Below, in pieces: positions 1 through 7,750 of a DNA stretch of 22,373 nucleotides. The notes under the pieces are model-generated. The model searched no databases. It was not told the origin of the DNA and was given only the letters and a program-made list of their open reading frames with translations. This stretch comes from Nitrospirae bacterium CG2_30_53_67. GTDB lineage: Bacteria > CG2-30-53-67. Each line of letters opens with the position of its first letter. The first letter of the stretch is position 1. The position numbers were made by a program, and so were the translations under genes. The stretch is from NCBI GenBank assembly GCA_001873285.1, contig MNYV01000072.1, forward strand, positions 1 to 22,373, read 5' to 3'.

Positions 1-64
1 GCTCGCCTTGATGAGACTGCCCTACGACCCTCTCGGTACGTTACCATATTTACGAACAGGACCA
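1..64. mobile_element. Right end of a MITE-like inverted-repeat element (second copy, cut by window edge)
   Basis: Bases 1-64 match bases 2097-2160, the right arm of the complete element at 2000-2161, at about 60 of 64 positions. The terminal sequence TACGAACAGGACCAC is identical in both. The base after the terminal C is followed by TGA and then G, so this copy sits in a CTGAG context while the complete copy sits in CTTAG. That fits insertion at a CTNAG site with a 3-bp TNA target duplication. The left half lies outside the window, so the duplication cannot be verified here. No coding capacity is visible. Confidence 0.75.
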
Positions 65-127
65 CTGAGAAGATCGATCGTGGGGAAAATAAGGAAAAAT
101 TAAAAGAACCGCTGGAAGGGGAATGGG

Positions 128-170
128 TTCTGGATGCTCAGACAAGGAGGGTTTGTCTGAGCATCCAGAA
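128..170 (-). terminator. Perfect 18-bp hairpin downstream of the histone-like gene
   Basis: Bases 128-145 and 153-170 are exact reverse complements around a 7-nt loop (GGAGGGT). The hairpin lies 8 bases past the stop codon of the minus-strand gene at 179-376, where a terminator or 3' stabilising structure is expected. It lacks a run of U on the minus-strand exit side (the next bases read CCCATTCCCC), so it is not a textbook intrinsic terminator. It could instead be a processing or stability hairpin, or a small palindromic repeat. Confidence 0.45.
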
Positions 171-178
171 AGATCCGT

Positions 179-376
179 TTATCTCTTTTTCTGATGGGTC
201 TTGCAAAGCTTTGAGGGAGCCTTTGCTCGGTTCTTGCACTGTTTCCCATCCTTGGTCTTGGCCATGCAGCGCTTGGTGGCCTTCTTGGCTGATTTCCTGA
301 CGGCCTTCTTCGCTCCCCTTTTCTTTGCCGTTCTCTTTACTGCTTTCTTTGCTGTCCTCTTCTTTGCTTTTGCCAT
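179..376 (-). CDS. Small lysine-rich histone H1-like protein with C-terminal Cys3His motif
   Basis: This encodes a 65-residue, extremely basic protein. Residues 1-36 consist of AKK/KRTAKK/RKSAKK-type repeats, like bacterial histone-H1-like DNA-binding proteins. Residues 37-61 form a compact motif with C37, C47, C58 and H61 (C-X9-C-X10-C-X2-H), which looks like a small zinc-binding knuckle of the kind seen at the ends of other small basic proteins. I choose the ATG at 376 because AAGGAGG lies about 8 bases upstream; an in-frame start at 439 would put the 5' leader hairpins inside the gene. It probably binds nucleic acid, either as nucleoid condensation or as an RNA-binding role, but that is inferred from composition and the motif. 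It stands alone, with its own leader and a hairpin behind it. The Lys/Ala bias makes homology weak evidence, so the zinc motif is the better search handle. Confidence 0.75.
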   Translation of the reverse strand: MAKAKKRTAKKAVKRTAKKRGAKKAVRKSAKKATKRCMAKTKDGKQCKNRAKAPSKLCKTHQKKR

Positions 377-393
377 TTTCTTTCCTCCTTTGT

Positions 394-521
394 GTTGTTG
401 ATAAAAACAACGGAGATATAAAAACGTGGGGTTAACCATTAACCCCTATGACAGAGAGTTAAATAAACTCTCTAACTCAAAATAGCATAACGAAAAAAGG
501 ATTGCAAGGAAAAAATGTCAA
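394..521 (-). promoter_or_regulatory. Promoter region and structured 5' leader of the histone-like gene
   Basis: Reading the minus strand, a perfect TTGACA (516-521) lies upstream, but no good -10 box follows at 16-18 bp. A second reading is TTGCAA (502-507), a 17-bp spacer and TATTTT (479-484). The exact promoter is therefore uncertain. Downstream, before the ATG at 376, there are three simple stem-loops: 453-473 (8 bp, 5-nt loop), 428-446 (8 bp, 3-nt loop) and 394-411 (6 bp). The Shine-Dalgarno sequence AAGGAGG follows the last one. Three hairpins in about 80 nt suggest a stabilised or regulated leader. Confidence 0.35.
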
Positions 522-624
522 CTTTATTTATTTTTTTTCTGTCATTACTGCAAAACATATAAAACCAAAAACCGAAGGTCCATTCAAAATCCTTTCGTCG
601 CCGTCTTCAGCCTGTGACACTCCT

Positions 625-1986
625 TTAGAGTCCGTGCGCGCTGCATGGATTCGAACGTTCGAGATAGAGGGGAAAATCGAATGCCGGACTATGAATCTCG
701 TTGTGGCACGTCCTGCATCGGTCCTCTGAAACTTTCGATGGAATCGGTTCTCCATCGAGATGGGCTCCGCCGGGCCCATGGCAGGATTCGCACTGCACAC
801 CCGAGAGATGCGGGGTCTTGCTCTCGCCCAGGAAACCGCTTGGTGTACGGTACCCCACGACATGGCATACCACGCACTCCGGATCAAACTCGGATTTTTT
901 ATTCTTCAGGGTCTCGAAGGCAAAGGCATGCGGGGTGGCGGACCATGTCCGGAAGTTCAGAGGATGGCAGCCTGCACACTGCTTTGCCCCTGCATATCCC
1001 GCATCACCGGGCGCGGCTGGAAGAAAAGAGAGATCCTCCGAGAGCCGTTCTTCTCTGACCGTCTGATAAAAGCGCGTCACCTCGTTCTGCGCCTTTTCAT
1101 CAAGGGGGATATCCTCCGAGACCGGGACCAGGGCGCCTCTGAAATTGACGACCCCTTTTCCCCGGATGACGGTCAGGCTGAGCTCCCCCAAAGACTTCCC
1201 GAGGTCCTCCCCGGCAACGGCGATGGTTCCGGCAATCCTTTCAGGTGTCCCGTCCCCTGAGGCATGGCCGATGACCGCGACATCTATCTCGGGGAAGGCC
1301 TCCAGAAATTTATTGACATCCATCACGTTGAAATGAATCAGCGCGACCGTCATGTCGCTCTTCTTCTTCATTTCCGGAAGGACCCGCCTCGCGGCCTCGA
1401 CCGGGTCTTCGATCATGAGATGACCGAGGGACCTTCGATAAACCAGGGACGATACCGTGGAGTCGAGAAACCCGGTCACGGAGATGCGAAGCCCGCCCTT
1501 GGTGATGATCCGGTATGACGGGACCCAGCTCGTTCCGTCACGGCCGATCAGGTTTGCGCAGACGAACGGGAATGAAGCTTCCCGGATTCTGTCCAAGAGA
1601 AAGGCATCCCCTTGGGCAAAGTCATAGTCGCCGGGGATCGCGGCATCGTACCCCATGAGGCTCATGGCGCGGACCATGGCAGAGGCCTTGTAACCGTAGA
1701 ACGTTCTGCTCCCGATGAGGGGCGGGAAGGATCCGAAAAAAATATCCCCGGAGTCGAGGAGGAGCGTGTTATCGGAACGGAGACGATCAATCAGGGTTTT
1801 TCTCCTGGCCACGCCGCCGAGCTGCGCCTCAGAACACCCGCACCGCTCCAGTTCTCCGTTGACGTTTCCGGTGTAAAGGATCGTGACCGGCGCTTCACCG
1901 GATTCATGTGACCGGATCCCGCACGAGGCCGTCGCGAGAAAACCGGTGATAAGCGGGAGGATAAGAAATATTGAAGGGGAGCGCAT
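625..1986 (-). CDS. Exported metallophosphoesterase-like / tetraheme cytochrome c lipoprotein
   Basis: This 453-residue protein begins with a signal peptide and a probable lipobox ending at C22, so it should be an envelope lipoprotein. Residues about 34-290 resemble the 5'-nucleotidase/UshA-type metallophosphoesterase fold: TGNVNGE near 39-45, a CGC pair at C49/C51, DSGD at 78-81, GDYD at 119-122 and GHASGDGTPE at 240-249. The usual DxH and GNHD metal motifs are altered, so phosphatase activity is doubtful. Residues 337-428 carry four CXXCH heme sites (337, 371, 399, 424), like the cytochrome c-554 domain. Nucleotidase-like domains joined to multiheme tails occur in metal- and sulfur-cycling anaerobes. 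AAGGAG precedes the ATG at 1986. An inverted-repeat element now separates it from pyrD, and it may originally have been the last gene of that operon. Function beyond periplasmic electron transfer is unknown. Confidence 0.85.
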   Translation of the reverse strand: MRSPSIFLILPLITGFLATASCGIRSHESGEAPVTILYTGNVNGELERCGCSEAQLGGVARRKTLIDRLRSDNTLLLDSGDIFFGSFPPLIGSRTFYGYKASAMVRAMSLMGYDAAIPGDYDFAQGDAFLLDRIREASFPFVCANLIGRDGTSWVPSYRIITKGGLRISVTGFLDSTVSSLVYRRSLGHLMIEDPVEAARRVLPEMKKKSDMTVALIHFNVMDVNKFLEAFPEIDVAVIGHASGDGTPERIAGTIAVAGEDLGKSLGELSLTVIRGKGVVNFRGALVPVSEDIPLDEKAQNEVTRFYQTVREERLSEDLSFLPAAPGDAGYAGAKQCAGCHPLNFRTWSATPHAFAFETLKNKKSEFDPECVVCHVVGYRTPSGFLGESKTPHLSGVQCESCHGPGGAHLDGEPIPSKVSEDRCRTCHNEIHSPAFDFPLYLERSNPCSAHGL

Positions 1987-1999
1987 AGAGGGCTCCTTA

Positions 2000-2161
2000 G
2001 TGGTCCTATTCGTAAATACGGTGGCATTCGAGTGCCGTAGGGCGATCTCCTCGGCGTTCCGCTCCTTGCGGTGTACCAGAGGGGTACGCCTCAGTCGCGC
2101 GCCTTGATGAGATCGCCCTACGACCCTCTCGGTACGTCACCATATTTACGAACAGGACCAC
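2000..2161. mobile_element. Complete MITE-like inverted-repeat element inserted at the pyrD stop codon
   Basis: The two ends are inverted repeats of about 24 bp with two mismatches; each outer end reads GTGGTCCT going inwards, followed by TTCGTAAATA. An inner block (CGTAGGGCGATCTC) also repeats in inverse orientation, and the centre holds a GTACC/GGTAC mini-hairpin, so the whole 162 bp can fold into one long hairpin. TTA at 1997-1999 and 2162-2164 flanks it, within a CTTAG context on each side. This looks like a 3-bp target duplication. There is no transposase or convincing ORF, so it would be non-autonomous. A second copy ends at base 64. Confidence 0.8.
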
Positions 2162-3091
2162 TTAGAGAACGCCGGTCAGGTCCCGCATGGAGGCCATGCC
2201 GTATTGAATCATATAGTCACGGATCCCCTGAATGACCTTGAGAGGGGTCATGGGATCCACGAAATTTGCGGTACCGACGGCCACGGCAGTGGCGCCGGCC
2301 AGGAGGAAAGAGACCGCATCCTCGGCATTCATGATCCCCCCCATCCCGATCAACGGGATCTTGACCGCCCGCGCAACCTGATAAACCATACGGAGCGCCA
2401 CCGGACGGATGGCCGGCCCGGAAAGCCCCCCCATGATGTTGGCCAGTTTGGGTTTTCTGCTGTGGATGTCAATGGCCATGCCGAGCAGGGTGTTGATCAG
2501 GGAGACGGCATCGGCCCCTTCCCCCTCGGCCGCACGGGCGAACTCGCTAATATCGGTGACATTGGGCGAGAGCTTGACGATCAGCGGAAGCCTGCACGCC
2601 TTGCGGACCGTTTTCACGACGTTTCGTGTCTCGACCGGGTCGGTACCGAAGGCCATCCCCCCCTTCTTGACATTGGGGCAGGAGATGTTGAGCTCGATGC
2701 CGTCCACACCCTCCGCGTCATTGAGACAGCGGGCGACCTCGGCATACTCCTCGCAGTCCTGTCCATAGATATTGGCGATGATGCGCGTCTCCCGCCGCCT
2801 GAGCAGCGGGAGTTTATCTTCTATAAATGCCCTGACACCGATATTCTGAAGCCCGATGGCGTTGAGCATACCTGCGGGGGTCTCGCAGATCCTGGGGGGA
2901 GGGTTCCCGGGCTGAGGATTCAGCGAAAGCCCTTTGACCATGACCCCGCCTAAAGAGGAAAGGTCATAGAATTCGGACATCTCTTCACCGTATCCGAACG
3001 TTCCGGACGCCGTGATCACCGGATTCTTCATCCGGATGCCTCCGATGTTGACGGTAAGGTCCGGAGCTGAGGAGGATCTTCTCTTGTTCAT
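2162..3091 (-). CDS. pyrD: Dihydroorotate dehydrogenase, class 1B catalytic subunit
   Basis: This oxidises dihydroorotate to orotate, the fourth step of UMP synthesis, with FMN in an (alpha/beta)8 barrel. In class 1B enzymes the electrons pass to NAD through the PyrK subunit, and pyrK lies immediately upstream. The protein shows the N-terminal NPVITASGTFGYG segment, the active-site loop NISCPNV with catalytic C138, KLSPN, and the phosphate-binding GMGGI and GTANF segments near the C-terminus. I use the ATG at 3091 (309 residues), about 10 bases after AAGGA; the frame is open to a TTG at 3109, which would leave no ribosome site. A 46-nt gap with a small hairpin separates it from pyrK. The TAA stop lies on the target-site duplication of the element at 2000-2161. 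Confidence 0.96.
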   Translation of the reverse strand: MNKRRSSSAPDLTVNIGGIRMKNPVITASGTFGYGEEMSEFYDLSSLGGVMVKGLSLNPQPGNPPPRICETPAGMLNAIGLQNIGVRAFIEDKLPLLRRRETRIIANIYGQDCEEYAEVARCLNDAEGVDGIELNISCPNVKKGGMAFGTDPVETRNVVKTVRKACRLPLIVKLSPNVTDISEFARAAEGEGADAVSLINTLLGMAIDIHSRKPKLANIMGGLSGPAIRPVALRMVYQVARAVKIPLIGMGGIMNAEDAVSFLLAGATAVAVGTANFVDPMTPLKVIQGIRDYMIQYGMASMRDLTGVL

Positions 3092-3110
3092 CTCATAAAT
3101 TTCCTTCAAG

Positions 3111-3140
3111 TGAAATTTTCAGTTTCTGCTGAAAAATTCA
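3111..3140 (-). other. Imperfect 12-bp hairpin between pyrK and pyrD
   Basis: TGAAATTTTCAG (3111-3122) and CTGAAAAATTCA (3129-3140) are inverted repeats with one mismatch and a 6-nt loop. The structure spans the pyrK stop codon and ends about 20 bases before the pyrD start. It is AT-rich and has no poly-U tail, so I read it as a possible processing or stability site within the operon and not as a terminator. Confidence 0.35.
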
Positions 3141-3950
3141 CTCCCAAAGCACCTCTTCCGCCGGGAATACGGGGCCTTCCCTGCAGACCCTCTCATACCC
3201 CCTGGACGTACGGATCACACAACCCATGCAGGTTCCAATGCCGCATCCCATCTCCGACTCCATAGAGACCTCCCCTTGGACCCCCGAGTCCCTGCATAAA
3301 CGGGCCACAGCTAAGAGCATGGGCTGAGGGCCGCAGGCGTAGACCCGGCACGACCGGTCGATCTTCGCCTTCCCCGGTAAACCGAGGGCAAGTTGGATCC
3401 TTTTTCTGAAGACCTCCACGATCATCCCCTGTTCCCCCGCGCTCCCGTCTTCGGTTGCAAGAACCTGGGGTATCCCCTGCTCCTCAAAATCCCGGAGTCC
3501 AACCAGTTCGTTCCCGGTTCCGGCGCCGAAGAAGAGGGTCGTATCAATATGTTTTGAACGCAGAATCCGGATCAGCATCTGAAACGGCGCGACACCGATG
3601 CCTCCGGCCACCAGCCATGCGGTCTTCACCGTCTTGGGAACGGAAAACCCCGTCCCGAGGGGGCCGATCAAGTCTATCCTGTCTCTCTTTTTCCTTCTTG
3701 CGAGCCAGCCGGTGCCTCTTCCCACGACCTTGTAGAGGATCCTGATTCTGCGGTCCATCAGATCATGGATGGAAAAGGCGCGGCGCAGGAGAGGGTCCAC
3801 ACCATCGGAGGTCCTGACCATAATGAACTGTCCAGGGGCAGCGGTTTCCGGAAAGGAGTCTGCGGCGAGCGTCAACCGGAAAATACCGGCGGACACCTCC
3901 TCATTCTCAATCACCTCTGAGGTCATTTGTCTGACGGACTTTTTGGACAT
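3138..3950 (-). CDS. pyrK: Dihydroorotate dehydrogenase electron-transfer subunit
   Basis: PyrK carries FAD and a [2Fe-2S] cluster and moves electrons from PyrD to NAD. The 270-residue sequence has the ferredoxin-reductase arrangement: an FAD-binding RRAFS at 56-60, a nucleotide-binding GGIGVAP at 116-122, YACGP at 204-208, and a C-terminal cluster motif with cysteines 236, 241, 244 and 256. That four-cysteine spacing is typical of PyrK and distinguishes it from generic ferredoxin-NADP reductases. Its ATG lies inside the end of greA (28-nt overlap), so the two are probably translationally coupled. Pairing with the adjacent class 1B pyrD is strong context. Confidence 0.95.
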   Translation of the reverse strand: MSKKSVRQMTSEVIENEEVSAGIFRLTLAADSFPETAAPGQFIMVRTSDGVDPLLRRAFSIHDLMDRRIRILYKVVGRGTGWLARRKKRDRIDLIGPLGTGFSVPKTVKTAWLVAGGIGVAPFQMLIRILRSKHIDTTLFFGAGTGNELVGLRDFEEQGIPQVLATEDGSAGEQGMIVEVFRKRIQLALGLPGKAKIDRSCRVYACGPQPMLLAVARLCRDSGVQGEVSMESEMGCGIGTCMGCVIRTSRGYERVCREGPVFPAEEVLWE

Positions 3951-4417
3951 CGGATATCCAGAACCTCGTAACCAATAATGCCGCTTGGGGCCCGGACCTC
4001 GATCTCTTCACCGATCTCCCTGCCGATCATGGCCCTTGCCATCGGAGAAAAGACGGAGATCTTACCATCATTGATTTCAGCTTCATCTTCACCCACGATC
4101 TGGTAGGTGACCTCTTTTTCCGTGGCCACGTTGATGAGCGTGACCACCGAGCCGAAGCTGATCTTCCCGGTCGAGATCCTGGTGGGATCAATGACTTCGG
4201 CCCTTGCGATTTTGGAATTCAGTTCCGCAATCCGCTTTTCTATGAACCCCTGACGTTCCTTGGCCGCATGATACTCGGCGTTTTCACTTAAGTCTCCATG
4301 GGCTCGGGCCTCCTCGATATCCCGCATGATCCGAGGCCTCTCTTCGTTCATGAGCTTTTTTAACTGCTCCTTGAGTTTTGCAAATCCTGCCGGTGTCATG
4401 GGAACCTTACCGTTCAT
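3923..4417 (-). CDS. greA: Transcription elongation factor GreA
   Basis: GreA rescues backtracked RNA polymerase by stimulating transcript cleavage through the secondary channel. The 164-residue protein has the family layout: an N-terminal coiled coil (about 1-75) with the tip motif [10 protein letters not shown], where D42 and E45 position the catalytic metal, and a C-terminal FKBP-like domain ending in a [12 protein letters not shown] strand. It is about six residues longer than usual because the end runs into pyrK. The ATG overlaps the carB stop (ATGA), and a GGAGGTG inside the carB tail serves as Shine-Dalgarno. Its place in the middle of a pyrimidine operon ties its level to UTP-sensing attenuation. 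Confidence 0.97.
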   Translation of the reverse strand: MNGKVPMTPAGFAKLKEQLKKLMNEERPRIMRDIEEARAHGDLSENAEYHAAKERQGFIEKRIAELNSKIARAEVIDPTRISTGKISFGSVVTLINVATEKEVTYQIVGEDEAEINDGKISVFSPMARAMIGREIGEEIEVRAPSGIIGYEVLDIRCPKSPSDK

Positions 4418-7400
4418 TTTTTGACTTCACCTCCTGATTGATGATATTCCTGCAATGGAAGGACATTCATCTCTCCTCCCAGAATGGCTTCGATGCCGTT
4501 GACGGCTTCACGCGCCCCTGCTACGGTCGTAAAATACGGAATGGAATAGGTCAAGGCCGTCCGCCGGATCGAATAGGAGTCGAGTTTGGCAGCCGTCCCC
4601 GTCGGTGTATTGATCACCAGATCGATCTCATGATTTTTCATCCGGTCCACGATATGGGGCCTTTCTTCGACGACCTTGTTCACCACCTCGGAGATTATGC
4701 CGTGTTCCTGAAGGAAGCCTGCCGTACCGCGTGTGGCGATGATCTTAAACCCCATCCTGACCAGCTTTTCCGCTGTCTTGAGGATGGGCTGCTTATCCTT
4801 GTTCCGAACACTGATAAAGGCATTTCCGGATCTGGGGAGCAAGGTCCCGGAAGCGATCTGGGCCTTGGCATAGGCGTTTCCGAAACAGCGGTCGATGCCC
4901 ATGACCTCACCTGTGGATTTCATCTCCGGGCCGAGGATGGTATCCACTCCCGGAAACTTCAGGAAAGGAAAGACCGCCTCCTTGACGCAGACGTAGGGGA
5001 TCTCACGCTCCTTGGTGAATCCAAGCTCGGAGAGTTTCATCCCGGCCATGAGCTTCGCGCCCAGCTTGGCCAGGGGGACCCCGATGGCCTTGCTGACAAA
5101 CGGAATGGTCCGTGACGCCCTGGGGTTCACTTCCAGGACAAAGATATCCCTGCCGTGCACGGCAAACTGGATGTTCATCAGGCCGACGACCTTAAGCTCC
5201 TTGGCCATGGCCATGGTCTGACGCCGGACCTCGTCAAGGATACCCTTGTCCAGTGAATAAGGAGGGAGCGAACACGCGGAATCTCCGGAGTGCACCCCGG
5301 CCTCCTCGATATGTTCCATAATCCCGCCGATGACCACATCGCATCCGTCGGAGACGGCGTCCACATCGATCTCAATAGCGTCCATGACAAATTTATCGAT
5401 CAGCACGGGATGCATGGAAGAGGCCTGCACGGCCGAGGCCATGTAGGCCCGGATATCCTCGTCATGATAGACGATCATCATGGCCCTGCCGCCCAGGACA
5501 TAAGAGGGCCTGACCACAACCGGATACCCGATCCGTCCTGCAATCTTCAGGGCCTCCTGAAGAGAAGTGGCCGTGCCGTTTTCAGGTTGTTTCAGGCCCA
5601 GATTGTGGAGCAGGCCTTGGAAACGCTCACGGTCCTCGGCTCGGTCTATGGCATCCGGAGAGGTCCCGATGATGCATACCCCTTCCTTTTCAAGGGGAAT
5701 AGCGAGCTTCAGCGGGGTCTGTCCGCCGTACTGCACGATGACGCCGTCCGGCTTTTCGGTCCGGACGATCTCCAGGACGTGCTCCAGGGTCAGAGGTTCG
5801 AAATAGAGACGATCCGATGTGTCGTAATCCGTGCTCACGGTTTCAGGGTTGCAGTTGACCATGATGGTCTCATAGCCGATTTCCTGGAGGGCATAAGAGG
5901 CGTGCACGCAGCAGTAATCAAACTCAATCCCCTGCCCGATCCGGTTCGGCCCTCCGCCCAGGATCATGATCTTCTTCCGGCTGCCGGGGTCGGCCTCGCA
6001 CTCCGATTCATAGGTCGAGTAAAGATAAGGCGTGTGGGCCTCAAATTCAGCCGCGCAGGTATCCACCGTCTTAAACGTTGCATGGATACCCATCTTCTTT
6101 CTCATCTCACGGACCAGGCGCTCTTCCCGCCCTCGGAGTTCCCCGATCCTCTGATCGGAAAACCCGTAGGTCTTGGCCTCCCGCAGCAGTGCTTCGAGGT
6201 GGGGTTCCTTCCGGAGGCGGTCCTCAAAATCGATGATCTCCTTTATATTGTGCAGAAACCACCGGTCGATCTTCGTGAGGGAATAGATCTCCTCCAGGCC
6301 CATCCCCCCCCGGAAGGCCTGCCCGATCATCCAGATCCTGTCGGCATTGGGGACCCTGAGGCCTGAGCGGATCTTGCCGGGGTCCGCATCACGCTCCTCA
6401 AACCCGCAGCTGTCGATTTCCATCGAACTCATGGCCTTTTGCAGGGCCTCCTTGAACGTCCTTCCGATGGCCATGGCCTCGCCCACGGACTTCATCTGCG
6501 TGGTCAGCGTGGCATCAGCCGCCGGGAATTTCTCAAAGGTAAATCTCGGAAACTTGACCACACAGTAGTCCAGCACGGGCTCAAAAGAGGCCGGGGTCTC
6601 CCGGGTGATATCGTTCCGGATCTCATCGAGGGTATAGCCCACGGCAAGCTTGGCCGCGATCTTGGCAATGGGGAACCCGGTCGCCTTGGAGGCCAGGGCC
6701 GAGGAACGTGAAACCCTCGGATTCATCTCAATCACCACCAGTTCCCCTGTCTCAGGATGAACCGCGAACTGGACGTTGGACCCTCCGGTTTCCACGCCGA
6801 TCTCCCGGATGATGGCGATCCCGGCATCCCTCATGATCTGGTATTCCTTGTCGGTCAGGGTCTGCGCCGGGGCCACAGTGATGCTGTCCCCGGTATGGAC
6901 CCCCATGGGATCGAAATTTTCTATGGAGCAGACGATCACCACATTGTCCTTGCGGTCCCTCATGACTTCCAGCTCGAACTCTTTCCAGCCCAGGACCGAC
7001 TCCTCGATCAGGATCTGCCGGATCGGGCTGGCATCCAGACCCCATTCCACGTGGGATTCGAACTCTTCCATGTTGTAACAGATATTTCCCCCGGTTCCGC
7101 CGAGGGTGAAGGAAGGACGGATGATGTTCGGAAACCCGATCTCATGTGCCGACTCCATGGCCTTTTTCTTGCTGTCCACATAGACACTCTTCGGGAGCGA
7201 CAGCCCGATCCGCTTCATGGCATCCCTGAACTCCTCGCGGTCCTCGGCCTTGCGTATGGCTTGGATGTCCGCGCCGATGAGCCTGACTCCGTACTGATCC
7301 AGGATGCCCGCATTTGAAAGTTCAATGGAAATGTTCAGGGCCGTCTGTCCCCCCATGGTCGGAAGAAGCGCATCGGGCCGCTCCCTCTCGATGATTTTTT

Positions 7401-7623
7401 TCAGGGTCGAGAGGGTGATCGGCTCAATGTAGGTCCGGTCCGCAAACTCCGGATCAGTCATAATCGTAGCCGGATTGCTGTTGACCAGCACCACCTGAAA
7501 GCCTTCCTCCTTCAGGGCCTTGCATGCCTGTACCCCCGAGTAATCGAACTCGCAGGCCTGCCCGATCACGATGGGCCCGGAACCGATCAGGAGGATCTTC
7601 TTGATGTCATCTCGTTTAGGCAT
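4414..7623 (-). CDS. carB: Carbamoyl-phosphate synthase large subunit
   Basis: CarB makes carbamoyl phosphate from bicarbonate, ammonia delivered by CarA, and two ATP. At 1069 residues it is full length (E. coli: 1073). The two homologous halves are clear: the first opens with [20 protein letters not shown] and the second, near residue 555, with [17 protein letters not shown]. Each is followed by an ATP-grasp domain with NPR motifs (EMNPRVSR and EVNPRASR). The last 130 residues or so form the methylglyoxal-synthase-like allosteric domain that in other bacteria binds UMP or ornithine. The ATG at 7623 has no visible Shine-Dalgarno: the upstream 127-nt gap is largely the 8-bp tandem repeat at 7641-7712. 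It couples to greA downstream by a 4-nt overlap. Confidence 0.98.
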   Translation of the reverse strand: MPKRDDIKKILLIGSGPIVIGQACEFDYSGVQACKALKEEGFQVVLVNSNPATIMTDPEFADRTYIEPITLSTLKKIIERERPDALLPTMGGQTALNISIELSNAGILDQYGVRLIGADIQAIRKAEDREEFRDAMKRIGLSLPKSVYVDSKKKAMESAHEIGFPNIIRPSFTLGGTGGNICYNMEEFESHVEWGLDASPIRQILIEESVLGWKEFELEVMRDRKDNVVIVCSIENFDPMGVHTGDSITVAPAQTLTDKEYQIMRDAGIAIIREIGVETGGSNVQFAVHPETGELVVIEMNPRVSRSSALASKATGFPIAKIAAKLAVGYTLDEIRNDITRETPASFEPVLDYCVVKFPRFTFEKFPAADATLTTQMKSVGEAMAIGRTFKEALQKAMSSMEIDSCGFEERDADPGKIRSGLRVPNADRIWMIGQAFRGGMGLEEIYSLTKIDRWFLHNIKEIIDFEDRLRKEPHLEALLREAKTYGFSDQRIGELRGREERLVREMRKKMGIHATFKTVDTCAAEFEAHTPYLYSTYESECEADPGSRKKIMILGGGPNRIGQGIEFDYCCVHASYALQEIGYETIMVNCNPETVSTDYDTSDRLYFEPLTLEHVLEIVRTEKPDGVIVQYGGQTPLKLAIPLEKEGVCIIGTSPDAIDRAEDRERFQGLLHNLGLKQPENGTATSLQEALKIAGRIGYPVVVRPSYVLGGRAMMIVYHDEDIRAYMASAVQASSMHPVLIDKFVMDAIEIDVDAVSDGCDVVIGGIMEHIEEAGVHSGDSACSLPPYSLDKGILDEVRRQTMAMAKELKVVGLMNIQFAVHGRDIFVLEVNPRASRTIPFVSKAIGVPLAKLGAKLMAGMKLSELGFTKEREIPYVCVKEAVFPFLKFPGVDTILGPEMKSTGEVMGIDRCFGNAYAKAQIASGTLLPRSGNAFISVRNKDKQPILKTAEKLVRMGFKIIATRGTAGFLQEHGIISEVVNKVVEERPHIVDRMKNHEIDLVINTPTGTAAKLDSYSIRRTALTYSIPYFTTVAGAREAVNGIEAILGGEMNVLPLQEYHQSGGEVKK

Positions 7624-7640
7624 ATAATGAATAGTTCAAA

Positions 7641-7712
7641 GGGTTCAAGGGTTCAAGGGTTCAAGGGTTCAAGGGTTCAAGGGTTCAAGGGTTCAAGGGT
7701 TCAAGGGTTCAA
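7641..7712. repeat. Nine perfect tandem copies of an 8-mer (GGGTTCAA)
   Basis: The 72 bases are nine head-to-tail copies of GGGTTCAA (TTGAACCC on the coding strand). They are followed by a degenerate stretch to about 7735 that repeats CTTGAACGG twice and makes short inverted repeats with the array. It fills most of the gap between the radical SAM gene and carB, ending 17 bases before the carB ATG. Related 8-mers occur at 8705-8716, 14445-14460 and 14578-14588, so this is a dispersed family in this genome. A perfect array of this length is prone to slippage and should vary in copy number. Confidence 0.95.
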
Positions 7713-7750
7713 ACCGCTTGAACGGCTTGAACGGTTTAAACTTCCCCTTA

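Noticed and set aside
138-410. Alternative minus-strand frame over the histone-like gene
   Set aside because: Its Lys/Glu/Ser-rich translation is an out-of-frame reading of the AKK repeats; it lacks the conserved Cys motif and runs through the downstream hairpin.
516-521. Perfect TTGACA as a confident promoter for the histone-like gene
   Set aside because: The nearest acceptable -10 (TATGCT, 484-489) is 26 bp away; kept only as part of a low-confidence promoter region.
528-624. Small minus-strand frame after the cytochrome gene stop (GTG start near 615)
   Set aside because: An AAAGGAG precedes it, but it is too close to the GTG, and the roughly 30-residue translation has no recognisable features.
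2204-2953. Plus-strand open frame of 249 codons
   Set aside because: Antisense to pyrD and of low-complexity His/Gly/Asp composition, typical of a shadow frame.
5290-6366. Long plus-strand open frame (358 codons)
   Set aside because: It is wholly antisense to carB, whose product is conserved throughout; the translation has no recognisable domain and is explained by GC-rich codon bias.
7641-7712. Possible CRISPR array
   Set aside because: The units are 8 bp, directly adjacent and without spacers, so this is a simple tandem repeat.
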